Assembly: GCA_046538735.1 (NCBI GenBank)
Contig: JBKHII010000005.1
Location: 1 to 64,000, forward strand
Length of the DNA stretch: 64,000 bases
Reading direction: 5' to 3'
Source of the DNA: SLST01 sp046538735
GTDB lineage: Bacteria; Spirochaetota; Spirochaetia; DSM-27196; SLST01
Shown: positions 1 to 6,819 of the stretch, piece by piece
Numbering within the stretch: the stretch's first letter is position 1
How the letters are laid out: each line of letters starts with the position of its first letter
The notes under the pieces: model-generated
Databases searched by the model: none
Seen by the model: the letters and a program-made list of their open reading frames with translations, nothing else
Told to the model about the DNA's origin: nothing
Position numbers and translations under genes: made by a program

Positions 1-1
1 G

Positions 2-1429
2 ATCCCGCTCTTCCACGACTTCTGGAAGGGGGGCGAGTATTGGCAGGAGTCGGTCGAGCATCTGCTCGAGCAACGGGTGCCGGGGGCGAAGAGCAGTCTG
101 TACGACCTGGTCCGGCTTGAAGAGCTGCAGGAGGCCTTCTTTCGCAACGAGCTGAAGGGCGACGTCCGGAAGCTGGTCGTGGACAGGCTGGGCGAGTATC
201 TACAGTCGATACCGGACGAGCTGCTGGCGCGAATCAAGGAGGGGCTCCTGCCCTTCTACCACCTGAGACAGATCGGTCTGTTCGAGTTCAACCGTTTTTT
301 CGAGGTGTTCGGCTTCAACCCCGGTATTGCGCCCCCTGAGGAGACCCCTCCGTTTCGAGACGCGCCGGCGTCCGCGGCTCTCCCGGTCCTCGAGTCGCTC
401 TACTACGCGCTTCACTCCGCGGGCAAGATCGATCCCGATTTCTATGTGCACAGCGAGATCATCGATCGCTACCTGGAGATGAAGGAGCGGCGGCCCGACC
501 AGGTCGGCGGTGCCGGTACCGATGGAGAGGAGCGCTCGGAGCGGGAGTACCGGCGACGGAAGACTCGTCTCGAGGAGACGAAGGAAGGCATCCGCGAGCT
601 CCACCAGACGTGCCGCTCGCTCGCCCGGGCCGTACCGTTTGCCGACCTGATCCGTTACTACACACGAGATCCGTGGCTGAGGATCAAACCGTACGTGCCG
701 GAGCTCAACCTGCGGGAGTTCTATCGCAGCTACCTCATGATACGACTGCTCGGCGAGCTCGACTCGCGGTTCCCCGAGATACGGCGCGGTGTCGCCGACC
801 GGATGACGCGCGAGCTCTTCGACGCGGATCCACCGTCGATGTCGTACTTCCGCACCGGCGTGCAGATCACGCCCGAGAAGGGTGGGTTCCCGACGTTCCT
901 GCACATGCGCTCGTTGACCGTCGCGTACAGCTTCCTGCGCTTCCTGTACCGGGGACGCATGCAGGAAATGGTCCGCATATTGAGCCGGATTCTCCCTGTT
1001 CGCCAGCGAGATTCCTCGAGCGATCTCATCGTTCACGTTTCCGGCACGGAGGCGGCGCTCGCCGATATCGAGGACTTTGACAGGAGCTTCTCTCCGGAGA
1101 CCGAGGACGGCAAGGCGTTCTATCACGTGCGCTACGCGGTCGAGAACGACGTGACGATGCAGCGCTCGTACCGCAACCTCGTCCAGCAGCGAGACAGGGA
1201 GGCTGCCGCGATCGTGGACAAGGCCACGGAGCACATCTCCTCGCTCGCGCGCGTCTTTGAGACGCTTGAGCGTGATCTGACCGACCAGGTGAGAGAGCGA
1301 TACGCTGCGGCCGACCACCGGGTGAACTCGCTGGACGGACTGGACCGACTGCTGCGCGAACAGCGCGCCAAGATGGAGAAGTACGTCAGCCTGATACGTC
1401 AGGTTCGGGCGATGGAAGAAGGGTACTAG
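2..1429 (+). CDS. Partial conserved hypothetical protein (5' end outside window)
   Basis: The frame is open to the left edge and stops with TAG, so the gene is truncated by the window; the GTG at 77 is only an internal codon. At least 475 residues are present. The product is soluble, rich in Arg, Glu and Leu, with no signal peptide or membrane segment. The last ~90 residues (after an IVDKATEHISSLARVFETL stretch) look like an amphipathic helix or coiled coil. I do not recognise a catalytic motif. It resembles the long spirochaete-specific hypothetical proteins of the DUF5312 type, but that is a recollection and not demonstrated. Its stop overlaps the stop of the convergent HIT gene by 3 bases. 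Confidence 0.75.
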   Translation: MPLFHDFWKGGEYWQESVEHLLEQRVPGAKSSLYDLVRLEELQEAFFRNELKGDVRKLVVDRLGEYLQSIPDELLARIKEGLLPFYHLRQIGLFEFNRFFEVFGFNPGIAPPEETPPFRDAPASAALPVLESLYYALHSAGKIDPDFYVHSEIIDRYLEMKERRPDQVGGAGTDGEERSEREYRRRKTRLEETKEGIRELHQTCRSLARAVPFADLIRYYTRDPWLRIKPYVPELNLREFYRSYLMIRLLGELDSRFPEIRRGVADRMTRELFDADPPSMSYFRTGVQITPEKGGFPTFLHMRSLTVAYSFLRFLYRGRMQEMVRILSRILPVRQRDSSSDLIVHVSGTEAALADIEDFDRSFSPETEDGKAFYHVRYAVENDVTMQRSYRNLVQQRDREAAAIVDKATEHISSLARVFETLERDLTDQVRERYAAADHRVNSLDGLDRLLREQRAKMEKYVSLIRQVRAMEEGY

Positions 1430-1935
1430 GTTCCGGACGGCTCGCCGTTGCCGCGATCGATTGCCGTATCCGCCTCGATGATACGCTGTTGTGTCACTCT
1501 CGGGTCTTCGATCAGAACTCGCTTCCCTGCCACGAGATCGGCGATTCCGATCTCTCGGGGGTAGCGGGGGATGAGATGGAGGTGGAGATGATCGATCGAT
1601 GCGCCGGCGGCCGCACCCATGTTGTAACCGATGTTGAAGCCGGAAGGCCGGTGCGTGCGCTCGAGCACGTTGAGGAAGCGCTTCGTGAGCGCGTCGGCAC
1701 GGCTCGCCTCTTCCTCGGTCAGCTCCCGGATGTCTTCCACGTGTCGGTTGGGGAACAGCATCAGATGGCCGGGGTTGTACGGGTAGAGATTCACGCTTAC
1801 GATGAACAGCTCGTCGCGGAAGACCGTGAGGTTGACCACTTCCTCCGAGTGGTCGCGTATCAAGCAGAGGATGCAACCGCTCGGCCGCGGTCCTTTCACG
1901 TACCTCATCTTGTCGAAGTTGAAGAAGTAGCTCAT
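1426..1935 (-). CDS. HIT family nucleotide hydrolase/phosphorylase
   Basis: 169 residues. The histidine triad HLHLHL (His116, 118, 120) followed by IPRYPRE is the defining active site of the HIT superfamily, which cleaves or transfers nucleoside monophosphates (Ap4A, Ap3A, adenylylated products). An N-terminal CILC (Cys21, Cys24) and a downstream NRHVEDI suggest the zinc site common in Ap4A-type HIT proteins. YPYNPGHLMLFPNRH is the typical HIT core strand. The ATG (1933-1935) overlaps the stop of the upstream SPFH gene as ATGA, so translation is probably coupled. It is the last gene of a HAD-SPFH-HIT operon. The substrate cannot be told from sequence. Confidence 0.93.
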   Translation of the reverse strand: MSYFFNFDKMRYVKGPRPSGCILCLIRDHSEEVVNLTVFRDELFIVSVNLYPYNPGHLMLFPNRHVEDIRELTEEEASRADALTKRFLNVLERTHRPSGFNIGYNMGAAAGASIDHLHLHLIPRYPREIGIADLVAGKRVLIEDPRVTQQRIIEADTAIDRGNGEPSGT

Positions 1936-2780
1936 TGGCCGGGTTGCGGAACGAAGGACTCCAGCTCGAGCGGATCGCCGCCGATCTCGTCGGTGACCTG
2001 GAAGTAGTCGAGCAGGACCGGGTAGCGGTCGAGGATCTCGCCGTACCGCTCCAGACGCTCGAGCGTCCAGTCGGAGGCGGCCTGGGTCCGGGCGGTCTCA
2101 CGCGCGGCCTGCTGGAGTGCCTCCGACCGGGTCTCGAGGACGTCTCGGGCCATTTCACGCGCGGCGCGGTAGATCTCCATGTCCGGCAGCTTGATCACTT
2201 GTGCGACCACCCCCACGATCTCGATCTCGCCGAGCGAGCGGTCCAGGCGCGAGGTCACTTCTTCCACGATACTCGAGTACGAGGAGCCGGTGGTAATCTG
2301 TTGCGGCTGCGATTCCACGATGGAAAGCGTCGCCTCGGTCGTGAGCTGCACGATTCTCGTGTCCAGCTCGTCGTAGAAACCGGGAAGGTCGTCCGGGCGC
2401 AGGCCGGTGTCTCGCGCGAGAGCAGGGAGCTCCGCAGGACGAATGCGAGACTGAACGACGAGCCGCACCGTGTAGTCGAGATCTGCCGGCTCGTCGAGAA
2501 TCGATTCGATGTACGATCCCGATGGGAGTGTTCCTTCCAGATCGACCGTCGTCCGGTGCGGTTCCGGCTCGAAGACGTAGAGCGTGAGGTTGGTCGGGAT
2601 CAACCGTTGCCATCGCCAGACGAACGTGCCCGGTGCTACGACCTCGGTCTCCCAGCCGTGCGTCCGGCTGAAGATCACTCCGTACCCCTCGGCGGGAATA
2701 CGAATCTGGATCCAGCCGAAGTAGAAGACGACTCCTCCCAGGAGCAGCAGGAAGACGAACAAGATGGCGAAACGCTTCAT
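1932..2780 (-). CDS. SPFH/band 7 domain membrane protein
   Basis: 282 residues from the ATG at 2780. Longer upstream-start versions would read through the HAD gene in another frame and lack the membrane anchor at the N-terminus. Residues 3-20 are one hydrophobic segment (MKRFAILFVFLLLLGGVVF), followed by an IPAEGYGVIFSRTHGW region typical of the start of an SPFH (stomatin/prohibitin/flotillin/HflKC) domain, then a mixed beta/helical body and a C-terminal helix (AREMARDVLETRSEALQQA). It is probably an inner-membrane protein with its bulk on one face, forming oligomeric rings that act as protease modulators or membrane scaffolds. It starts 5 bases after the HAD gene ends and overlaps the HIT gene by ATGA. 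Confidence 0.82.
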   Translation of the reverse strand: MKRFAILFVFLLLLGGVVFYFGWIQIRIPAEGYGVIFSRTHGWETEVVAPGTFVWRWQRLIPTNLTLYVFEPEPHRTTVDLEGTLPSGSYIESILDEPADLDYTVRLVVQSRIRPAELPALARDTGLRPDDLPGFYDELDTRIVQLTTEATLSIVESQPQQITTGSSYSSIVEEVTSRLDRSLGEIEIVGVVAQVIKLPDMEIYRAAREMARDVLETRSEALQQAARETARTQAASDWTLERLERYGEILDRYPVLLDYFQVTDEIGGDPLELESFVPQPGQ

Positions 2781-2785
2781 TCTCC

Positions 2786-3703
2786 TCACTCCATTCCGCA
2801 GACCGGGAGTATGTCCGACAGTCGCGTCACGACCGATTCCGGCATCACGCCGGCCAGGTTCGGGTCGTCGTCGCGGAGACGAAGACTGCGAGCGTCTCCG
2901 GCGAAGAGGATCGTCATGCAGCCGGCCGAACGCGCGCAGAAGACATCGTTGCGGATGTCGTTCCCCACGTAGACCGTATCCGTGGAGTCTATCCCGCGCT
3001 CTTGCAACGACGCAAGCGGTCGAGCGAAGAGCGCCGGGTCGGGCTTCGCGCAACCGCGTTCGTACGAGAACGAGAGGAGGGCATGGTCGAACCCGAGCCG
3101 TTCGATCGTCGCCCCAAAGAACGCGCGAAAGAGAAGACGGGTGTAGAACTGGGCGTTGGAGACGACGCCGAAGGGGAACGATCGTGCGCGAAGGGCGTGG
3201 AGGAGCTCGGCGGCGCCCGGCATCGGCCAGACCGGATTCGTCAGCGCTTCATAGGCGACGGACAGAATCTCTACGTCGACCGGACCCGGTTCGAGCCCGT
3301 CTGCGCTCATGCGATTTACGACCCGTCTCCATATCGAGGTGATCTCGACTTCGGGATGCTGCACGCCGTGCTCGCGCGACGCGCGATGACTCTCGGCGAT
3401 CGCGTCGTGGTAGAGCCGTGCCATTTCGTCCGCGCTGCGTTCGGAGAGCGGGCTCCCGCCGGCGAGCTCGAACGCGCGCCGGAACGGCGCCACCCCGGAA
3501 TCGGCGTGCAGGGACGCGCCGATGTCGCCGGACGCGGAGACGAAGAGCGTGCCGTAGATGTCGAACAGGATCGCACGAGGAGAACGAGGAAGCGGCGTTC
3601 GGAGAACGGCGGTGAGCGGTGCCGGTAGCTCGACTGGAATCGGATCGAGTGGCGAGCTCTGCTCGACGAAGAGACGGACCTGTTCTTCCTCGATGGTTCC
3701 CAC
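2786..3703 (-). CDS. HAD superfamily (subfamily IA) hydrolase
   Basis: 305 residues with a GTG start at 3701-3703. HAD motif I reads LFDIYGTLF (Asp48 nucleophile), motif II GVVSNAQF, motif III Lys in CAKPDPALF, motif IV YVGNDIRNDVFCARSAGC. The acid/base Asp usually found two residues after the nucleophile is Tyr50, as in 2-haloacid dehalogenases (DxYGT), so it may be a dehalogenase-like or non-classical phosphatase. About 40 residues precede motif I with no recognised domain. First gene of the HAD-SPFH-HIT unit: a promoter at 3710-3738 places the transcription start on the G of the GTG, and there is no Shine-Dalgarno sequence, suggesting a leaderless mRNA. Confidence 0.9.
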   Translation of the reverse strand: MGTIEEEQVRLFVEQSSPLDPIPVELPAPLTAVLRTPLPRSPRAILFDIYGTLFVSASGDIGASLHADSGVAPFRRAFELAGGSPLSERSADEMARLYHDAIAESHRASREHGVQHPEVEITSIWRRVVNRMSADGLEPGPVDVEILSVAYEALTNPVWPMPGAAELLHALRARSFPFGVVSNAQFYTRLLFRAFFGATIERLGFDHALLSFSYERGCAKPDPALFARPLASLQERGIDSTDTVYVGNDIRNDVFCARSAGCMTILFAGDARSLRLRDDDPNLAGVMPESVVTRLSDILPVCGME

Positions 3704-3709
3704 GAACTC

Positions 3710-3738
3710 ATACTACGGAGAGTGGAATTGGAATGCAA
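3710..3738 (-). promoter_or_regulatory. Promoter of the HAD-SPFH-HIT operon, leaderless geometry
   Basis: On the minus strand TTGCAT (3733-3738), a 17-base spacer and TAGTAT (3710-3715). Six bases separate the -10 box from the GTG at 3703, so the expected +1 is the start codon itself. Prediction by eye only. Confidence 0.6.
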
Positions 3739-3756
3739 GGAAGTTCATGGTAAGCT
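3728..3756 (+). promoter_or_regulatory. Promoter of the 3763 membrane-protein gene, leaderless geometry
   Basis: TTGGAA (3728-3733), a 17-base spacer ending in TGG (extended -10 form) and TAAGCT (3751-3756), six bases before the GTG at 3763. The -10 is weak (about 3 of 6), but spacing and TGn support it. It overlaps the divergent HAD promoter. Confidence 0.4.
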
Positions 3757-3762
3757 CTTGCG

Positions 3763-4110
3763 GTGCGACCCCACCCACGCAGCTCCGTTCTCTATCGCAC
3801 GATGCGTCTCCTCGAGGGCGCAAGCGTCTTCTTCCTGCTGAGCCTCCTGCTCGTGAGCGGTCTGTTCGTCATGGGCAACTACCAGGGGTTTCTTGACTCC
3901 TCGCTGATGCTTCTGCTTCGTCTCGTGTCCACCCTGAGCATGCTCTGCATCGCGAGCGGACTGTGCTACGTCGCTGCGCTGGGGATATGGATGATTCGTC
4001 GCAGACACGTCATGGTCTTGCGGTTCGTGTACGGCGTCGTGGCCACCTTCGTGGGCGCGGTCGTTGCCGTTGCCGGCGGCGCGCTCGAAGCGTTCGTGAG
4101 GTCTTCGTGA
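3763..4110 (+). CDS. Small integral membrane protein, unknown function
   Basis: 115 residues if the GTG at 3763 is used; an ATG at 3802 would give 102. The product is almost all hydrophobic helix: three to four membrane segments (roughly residues 20-38, 46-66, 68-80, 88-108 of the long form) with a basic loop IRRRHVMVLRF. The GTG is favoured because a -10-like box lies exactly six bases upstream, as for several other genes in this window; neither start has a Shine-Dalgarno site. The stop overlaps the map start (GTGA), so it is co-translated with methionine aminopeptidase. No family recognised. Confidence 0.7.
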   Translation: MRPHPRSSVLYRTMRLLEGASVFFLLSLLLVSGLFVMGNYQGFLDSSLMLLLRLVSTLSMLCIASGLCYVAALGIWMIRRRHVMVLRFVYGVVATFVGAVVAVAGGALEAFVRSS

Positions 4111-4904
4111 ACACGTCCGTGCCGCTGAAGACGCATCTGGAGAGCGAGCGGCTGCGGCTCGCCGCCGAGGCGCTCGAGCGCGTCCTGGCGGAGATCGCGA
4201 CGGTCGTGCAGCCGGGCGTGACCACGCTGGACCTCGAGAACGTCTGCCGTCTGGCGCTCGCTCGGTACGGGCTCCAGGGGGTGCTCGAGGGATACGACAA
4301 CTACCCGCACCTGATCTGCGCCTCGGTGAACAACGTTGCGGCGCACGGTCTTCCCGGCGAGTACGAGTTGCGTGCGGGAGATCTGGTCACGGTGGACCTC
4401 GCCGCCGAGCGTGCCGGCTACAAGACGGACGGGGCGTGGACCTACGGCGTGGGGAAGCTGGGTACTGAGCAGCGGCGTCTGATACGCGGCGCCTGGCGCG
4501 CCACGCTGGCGGGCGCTGCTGCCGCGCGAGCCGGACGGCGTCTGGGTGACATCGGGGCCGCGATCGTGCGCGAGGCGGCGAAGGTGGGTTGCACGGTCGT
4601 GCGCGAGTTCACCGGTCACGGCATCGGGACCGAGCTTCACGAGCCGCCGGTCGTTCCGCACGTGGCCGAGGAGGGAACCGGAGCGCCGATCGTGCCCGGT
4701 ATGGTTCTGAATATCGAGCCCGTTGTCACGCTCGGAGACGGACGGGTCACGCTTCTGGACGATGGGTGGAGCTACATCACCACGGACGGAAGCTTGGCCG
4801 CGCAGTTCGAGATCACGGTGTCCGTCCGCGCGGACCGTACCGACATACTCACGCTGGGTCGCCACCGACCTACACTGTCCGCGTCGGCCCCGCCGTACGG
4901 TTGA
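4107..4904 (+). CDS. map: Methionine aminopeptidase, type I
   Basis: 265 residues from the GTG at 4107, which overlaps the upstream stop (GTGA). It removes the initiator methionine from nascent proteins in the cytoplasm. The five metal ligands of the pita-bread fold are all visible: Asp97 (LVTVDLA), Asp108 (GYKTDGA), His171 (FTGHGIGTELHEP), Glu204 (VLNIEP) and Glu235 (AQFEITV), and the substrate-binding His80 lies in NNVAAHGLPG. Length is normal for the short bacterial form without an N-terminal zinc domain. The TGA stop is embedded in the -35 box (TTGACA) of the following tRNA promoter, a tight packing of two units. Confidence 0.96.
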   Translation: MNTSVPLKTHLESERLRLAAEALERVLAEIATVVQPGVTTLDLENVCRLALARYGLQGVLEGYDNYPHLICASVNNVAAHGLPGEYELRAGDLVTVDLAAERAGYKTDGAWTYGVGKLGTEQRRLIRGAWRATLAGAAAARAGRRLGDIGAAIVREAAKVGCTVVREFTGHGIGTELHEPPVVPHVAEEGTGAPIVPGMVLNIEPVVTLGDGRVTLLDDGWSYITTDGSLAAQFEITVSVRADRTDILTLGRHRPTLSASAPPYG

Positions 4905-4929
4905 CAGCGCACAGGCGGTTACCTATATT
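4901..4929 (+). promoter_or_regulatory. Sigma70-type promoter of the tRNA-Thr/tRNA-Tyr unit
   Basis: TTGACA (4901-4906), exact consensus, 17-base spacer, TATATT (4924-4929). Expected +1 near 4936, six bases before tRNA-Thr. The -35 overlaps the map stop codon. Confidence 0.85.
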
Positions 4930-4941
4930 TGCCGCTCAAGC

Positions 4942-5014
4942 GCCATCTTAGCTCAGCTGGTAGAGCACGTGACTTGTAATCTCGGGGTCGCCGGTTCGAG
5001 TCCGGCAGATGGCT
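4942..5014 (+). tRNA. tRNA-Thr (anticodon TGT)
   Basis: 73-nt cloverleaf. The acceptor GCCATCT pairs with AGATGGC, the D arm is GCTC/GAGC, the T arm is GCCGG TTCGAGT CCGGC, and the discriminator is T. The anticodon loop CTTGTAA gives TGT at 4975-4977, reading ACN Thr codons. The CCA is not encoded. The anticodon stem CGTGA/TCTCG has a T-T mismatch in the middle pair. Confidence 0.95.
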
Positions 5015-5059
5015 TGACTTGAGGAATCGGCTGTGATAGCTTTCACGGCCAAGTCATAT

Positions 5060-5141
5060 GGGGAGATTCCCGAGCGGTCAAAGGGGGCAGACTGTAAATC
5101 TGTTGGCTCAGCCTTCGAAGGTTCGAATCCTTCTCTCCCCA
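5060..5141 (+). tRNA. tRNA-Tyr (anticodon GTA)
   Basis: 82-nt class II tRNA with a long variable arm. The acceptor GGGGAGA pairs with TCTCCCC and the discriminator is A. The anticodon loop CTGTAAA gives GTA at 5094-5096. No encoded CCA. It lies 45 nt after tRNA-Thr and only 14 nt before the ykgJ-like start codon, with no terminator between. Confidence 0.96.
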
Positions 5142-5155
5142 AACCTCCCGCCCAC

Positions 5156-5620
5156 ATGAACGACAATCCAAACGGCCGTTTCTACCGAGACGGCCTGCGC
5201 TTTTCCTGCAGTCGCTGTAATCTCTGCTGCCGATTCGAGAGCGGGTACGTCTGGCTCTCGCGTGCCGACCTCGTGCGCCTGGCCGAAGGACTCGAGATGA
5301 CGAGCGAAGCGGTCATTGATCGATTCTGTCGAGTCGTGGATATCGGCGGTTTCAAGCAATTGAGCTTGCGCGAGCAGCAGAACAATGACTGCGTGTTCTG
5401 GCGCGACGGCGGCTGCACGGTGTACGGTTTCCGACCCGTGCAGTGTCGCAGCTACCCGTTCTGGGCGCACCAGCTTGCGGATCGGCAGGCGTGGGACCGG
5501 GTAGAGCAGGATTGCCCGGGAGTGAACGTCGGACGCCTCCACTCTGAGGGGGAAATCGACGAGCTGCTCGAGCGGCGGCGCTTGGAGCCGCCGCTCAATG
5601 CCGATAGCATAGAGCGATGA
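5156..5620 (+). CDS. YkgJ-family cysteine cluster protein (putative Zn/Fe-chelating)
   Basis: 154 residues from ATG 5156. The N-terminal CSRCNLCCR (CxxCxxCC) and the later Cys residues in NNDCVFW, GGCTVYGFRPVQCRSYPFW are the hallmark of the YkgJ/UPF0153 family, thought to bind Zn or an Fe-S cluster; biochemical role unknown. The CTVYGFRPVQCRSYPF block is especially typical. The start lies 14 bases after tRNA-Tyr, and that gap (AACCTCCCGCCCAC) contains no Shine-Dalgarno site, so the mRNA may be the trailer of the tRNA transcript. The stop overlaps the next start (ATGA at 5617), coupling it to the MBL-fold hydrolase. Confidence 0.9.
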   Translation: MNDNPNGRFYRDGLRFSCSRCNLCCRFESGYVWLSRADLVRLAEGLEMTSEAVIDRFCRVVDIGGFKQLSLREQQNNDCVFWRDGGCTVYGFRPVQCRSYPFWAHQLADRQAWDRVEQDCPGVNVGRLHSEGEIDELLERRRLEPPLNADSIER

Positions 5621-6561
5621 AGGTTCGATTCTGGGGCGTACGCGGATCGATACCCACTCCCATTCATCCGGACGAGGTCCGGGGGAAGATCGCGAGCGTC
5701 GTCCAACGTGTGCGGCCCGAGGATCTCGCTACCCCGACGACGCGGGAGCGGTTCCTCGCGAACCTTCCGCCGTGGCTGTTCGGCACCTACGGAGGCAACT
5801 CCGCCTGTATCGAGGCGCGGCTCAGCGACAACAGCTGTATCGTTCTGGACGCCGGATCGGGCATCCGCGAACTTGCCGCTTCGGTGTCGGGCGAGCTGCG
5901 ACCGGTCAAGCACTTCCACATCTTCATCACGCACTTCCACTACGATCATCTGCAGGGGTTGCCGTTCTTTGCGCCGGCGTACGACCCCTCAGTGACGATC
6001 ACCTTCTACAGCCCGATCGAGGGTTTCGAGGAGATCGTCAGGGGCCACATGCGGCAGCCGTACTTTCCCGTAACGATGGAAGGAGCGATGGAGAGCCGGC
6101 TCCGGTTCGAGACACTCCAACAGGAGACCGTTGAGATCGGTTCCGGCGTGGTGTCCTGGCGCAAGCACAAGCATCCCGGCGGAGCCGTTGCGTACCGGGT
6201 CGAGGAGAAGGGGAACGCCTTCATTTTCAGCACGGACACGGAGCTCGAGGAGTCGGATTTCCGAAAGACCCCGGAAAACACGCGCTTCTACGGCGGTGTG
6301 GAGATGATCATTCTCGACTCTCAGTATACGCTGGGGGAGGCGATCGAGAAGTATAACTGGGGCCACAGCTCGTTCAGTCTGGGGGTGGATTTCGTGACCG
6401 CGTGGAAGATCAGGCAGCTCTACATGTACCACCACGACCCGACCTACGACGACAACCGCCTCTACAAGAACCTGCAGTCGGCACGCTGGTACGCGCGCAA
6501 TTTGGGAAACACCGAGCTCGAGGTGTACATTTCCGAAGAGGGACTGGAGGTCGACGTATGA
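5617..6561 (+). CDS. MBL-fold metallo-hydrolase
   Basis: 314 residues. Begins MKVRFWGVRGSIPTP and carries GGNSACIEARL and DAGSGIREL, the usual opening of the PhnP/phosphoribosyl cyclic phosphodiesterase-like branch of metallo-beta-lactamase proteins. The dinuclear metal motif is THFHYDHLQG (about residues 108-117). Later candidates for the remaining ligands are FSTDTE, ILDSQY, WGHSS and YHHDP. Its substrate is unknown; cyclic nucleotide or phosphodiester cleavage is likely for this branch. It sits between the ykgJ-like gene and a 67-residue gene, with ATGA overlaps on both sides, so the three form a tightly coupled unit. Confidence 0.9.
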   Translation: MKVRFWGVRGSIPTPIHPDEVRGKIASVVQRVRPEDLATPTTRERFLANLPPWLFGTYGGNSACIEARLSDNSCIVLDAGSGIRELAASVSGELRPVKHFHIFITHFHYDHLQGLPFFAPAYDPSVTITFYSPIEGFEEIVRGHMRQPYFPVTMEGAMESRLRFETLQQETVEIGSGVVSWRKHKHPGGAVAYRVEEKGNAFIFSTDTELEESDFRKTPENTRFYGGVEMIILDSQYTLGEAIEKYNWGHSSFSLGVDFVTAWKIRQLYMYHHDPTYDDNRLYKNLQSARWYARNLGNTELEVYISEEGLEVDV

Positions 6562-6761
6562 ACGACTCCGGACACCGATTGGCGCTATCGCACTCGGAGG
6601 TGGTCTCGCTCTACCTCTTCCTTTCGCGACACGAGGCCGAGCTGGACGAGCTTCAGACGGCGGTCCTGAGCCGTGTCGCCGCACAGTTGTACTCGGATCT
6701 GTCGGTCTCCGAGATGGAGGAGATCGACGCGTATTACGACGCGCTGCTTCAGCGCAGATAG
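6558..6761 (+). CDS. Small conserved-looking protein, 67 aa, unknown
   Basis: 67 residues from the ATG at 6558, which overlaps the stop of the MBL gene (ATGA). It is acidic and predicted all-helical (SHSEVVSLYLFLSRHEAEL, then LQTAVLSRVAAQLYSDLS and VSEMEEIDAYYDALL). No Cys, signal peptide or membrane segment. The ATGA coupling and preserved amphipathic pattern argue that it is real. Function unknown; possibly a partner of the hydrolase. Confidence 0.65.
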   Translation: MNDSGHRLALSHSEVVSLYLFLSRHEAELDELQTAVLSRVAAQLYSDLSVSEMEEIDAYYDALLQRR

Positions 6762-6819
6762 CCGGCGTACCGATGGGCGTTCAGCGACGCCACGGGAGCG
6801 CCTCGAGAGAGAGACGACC

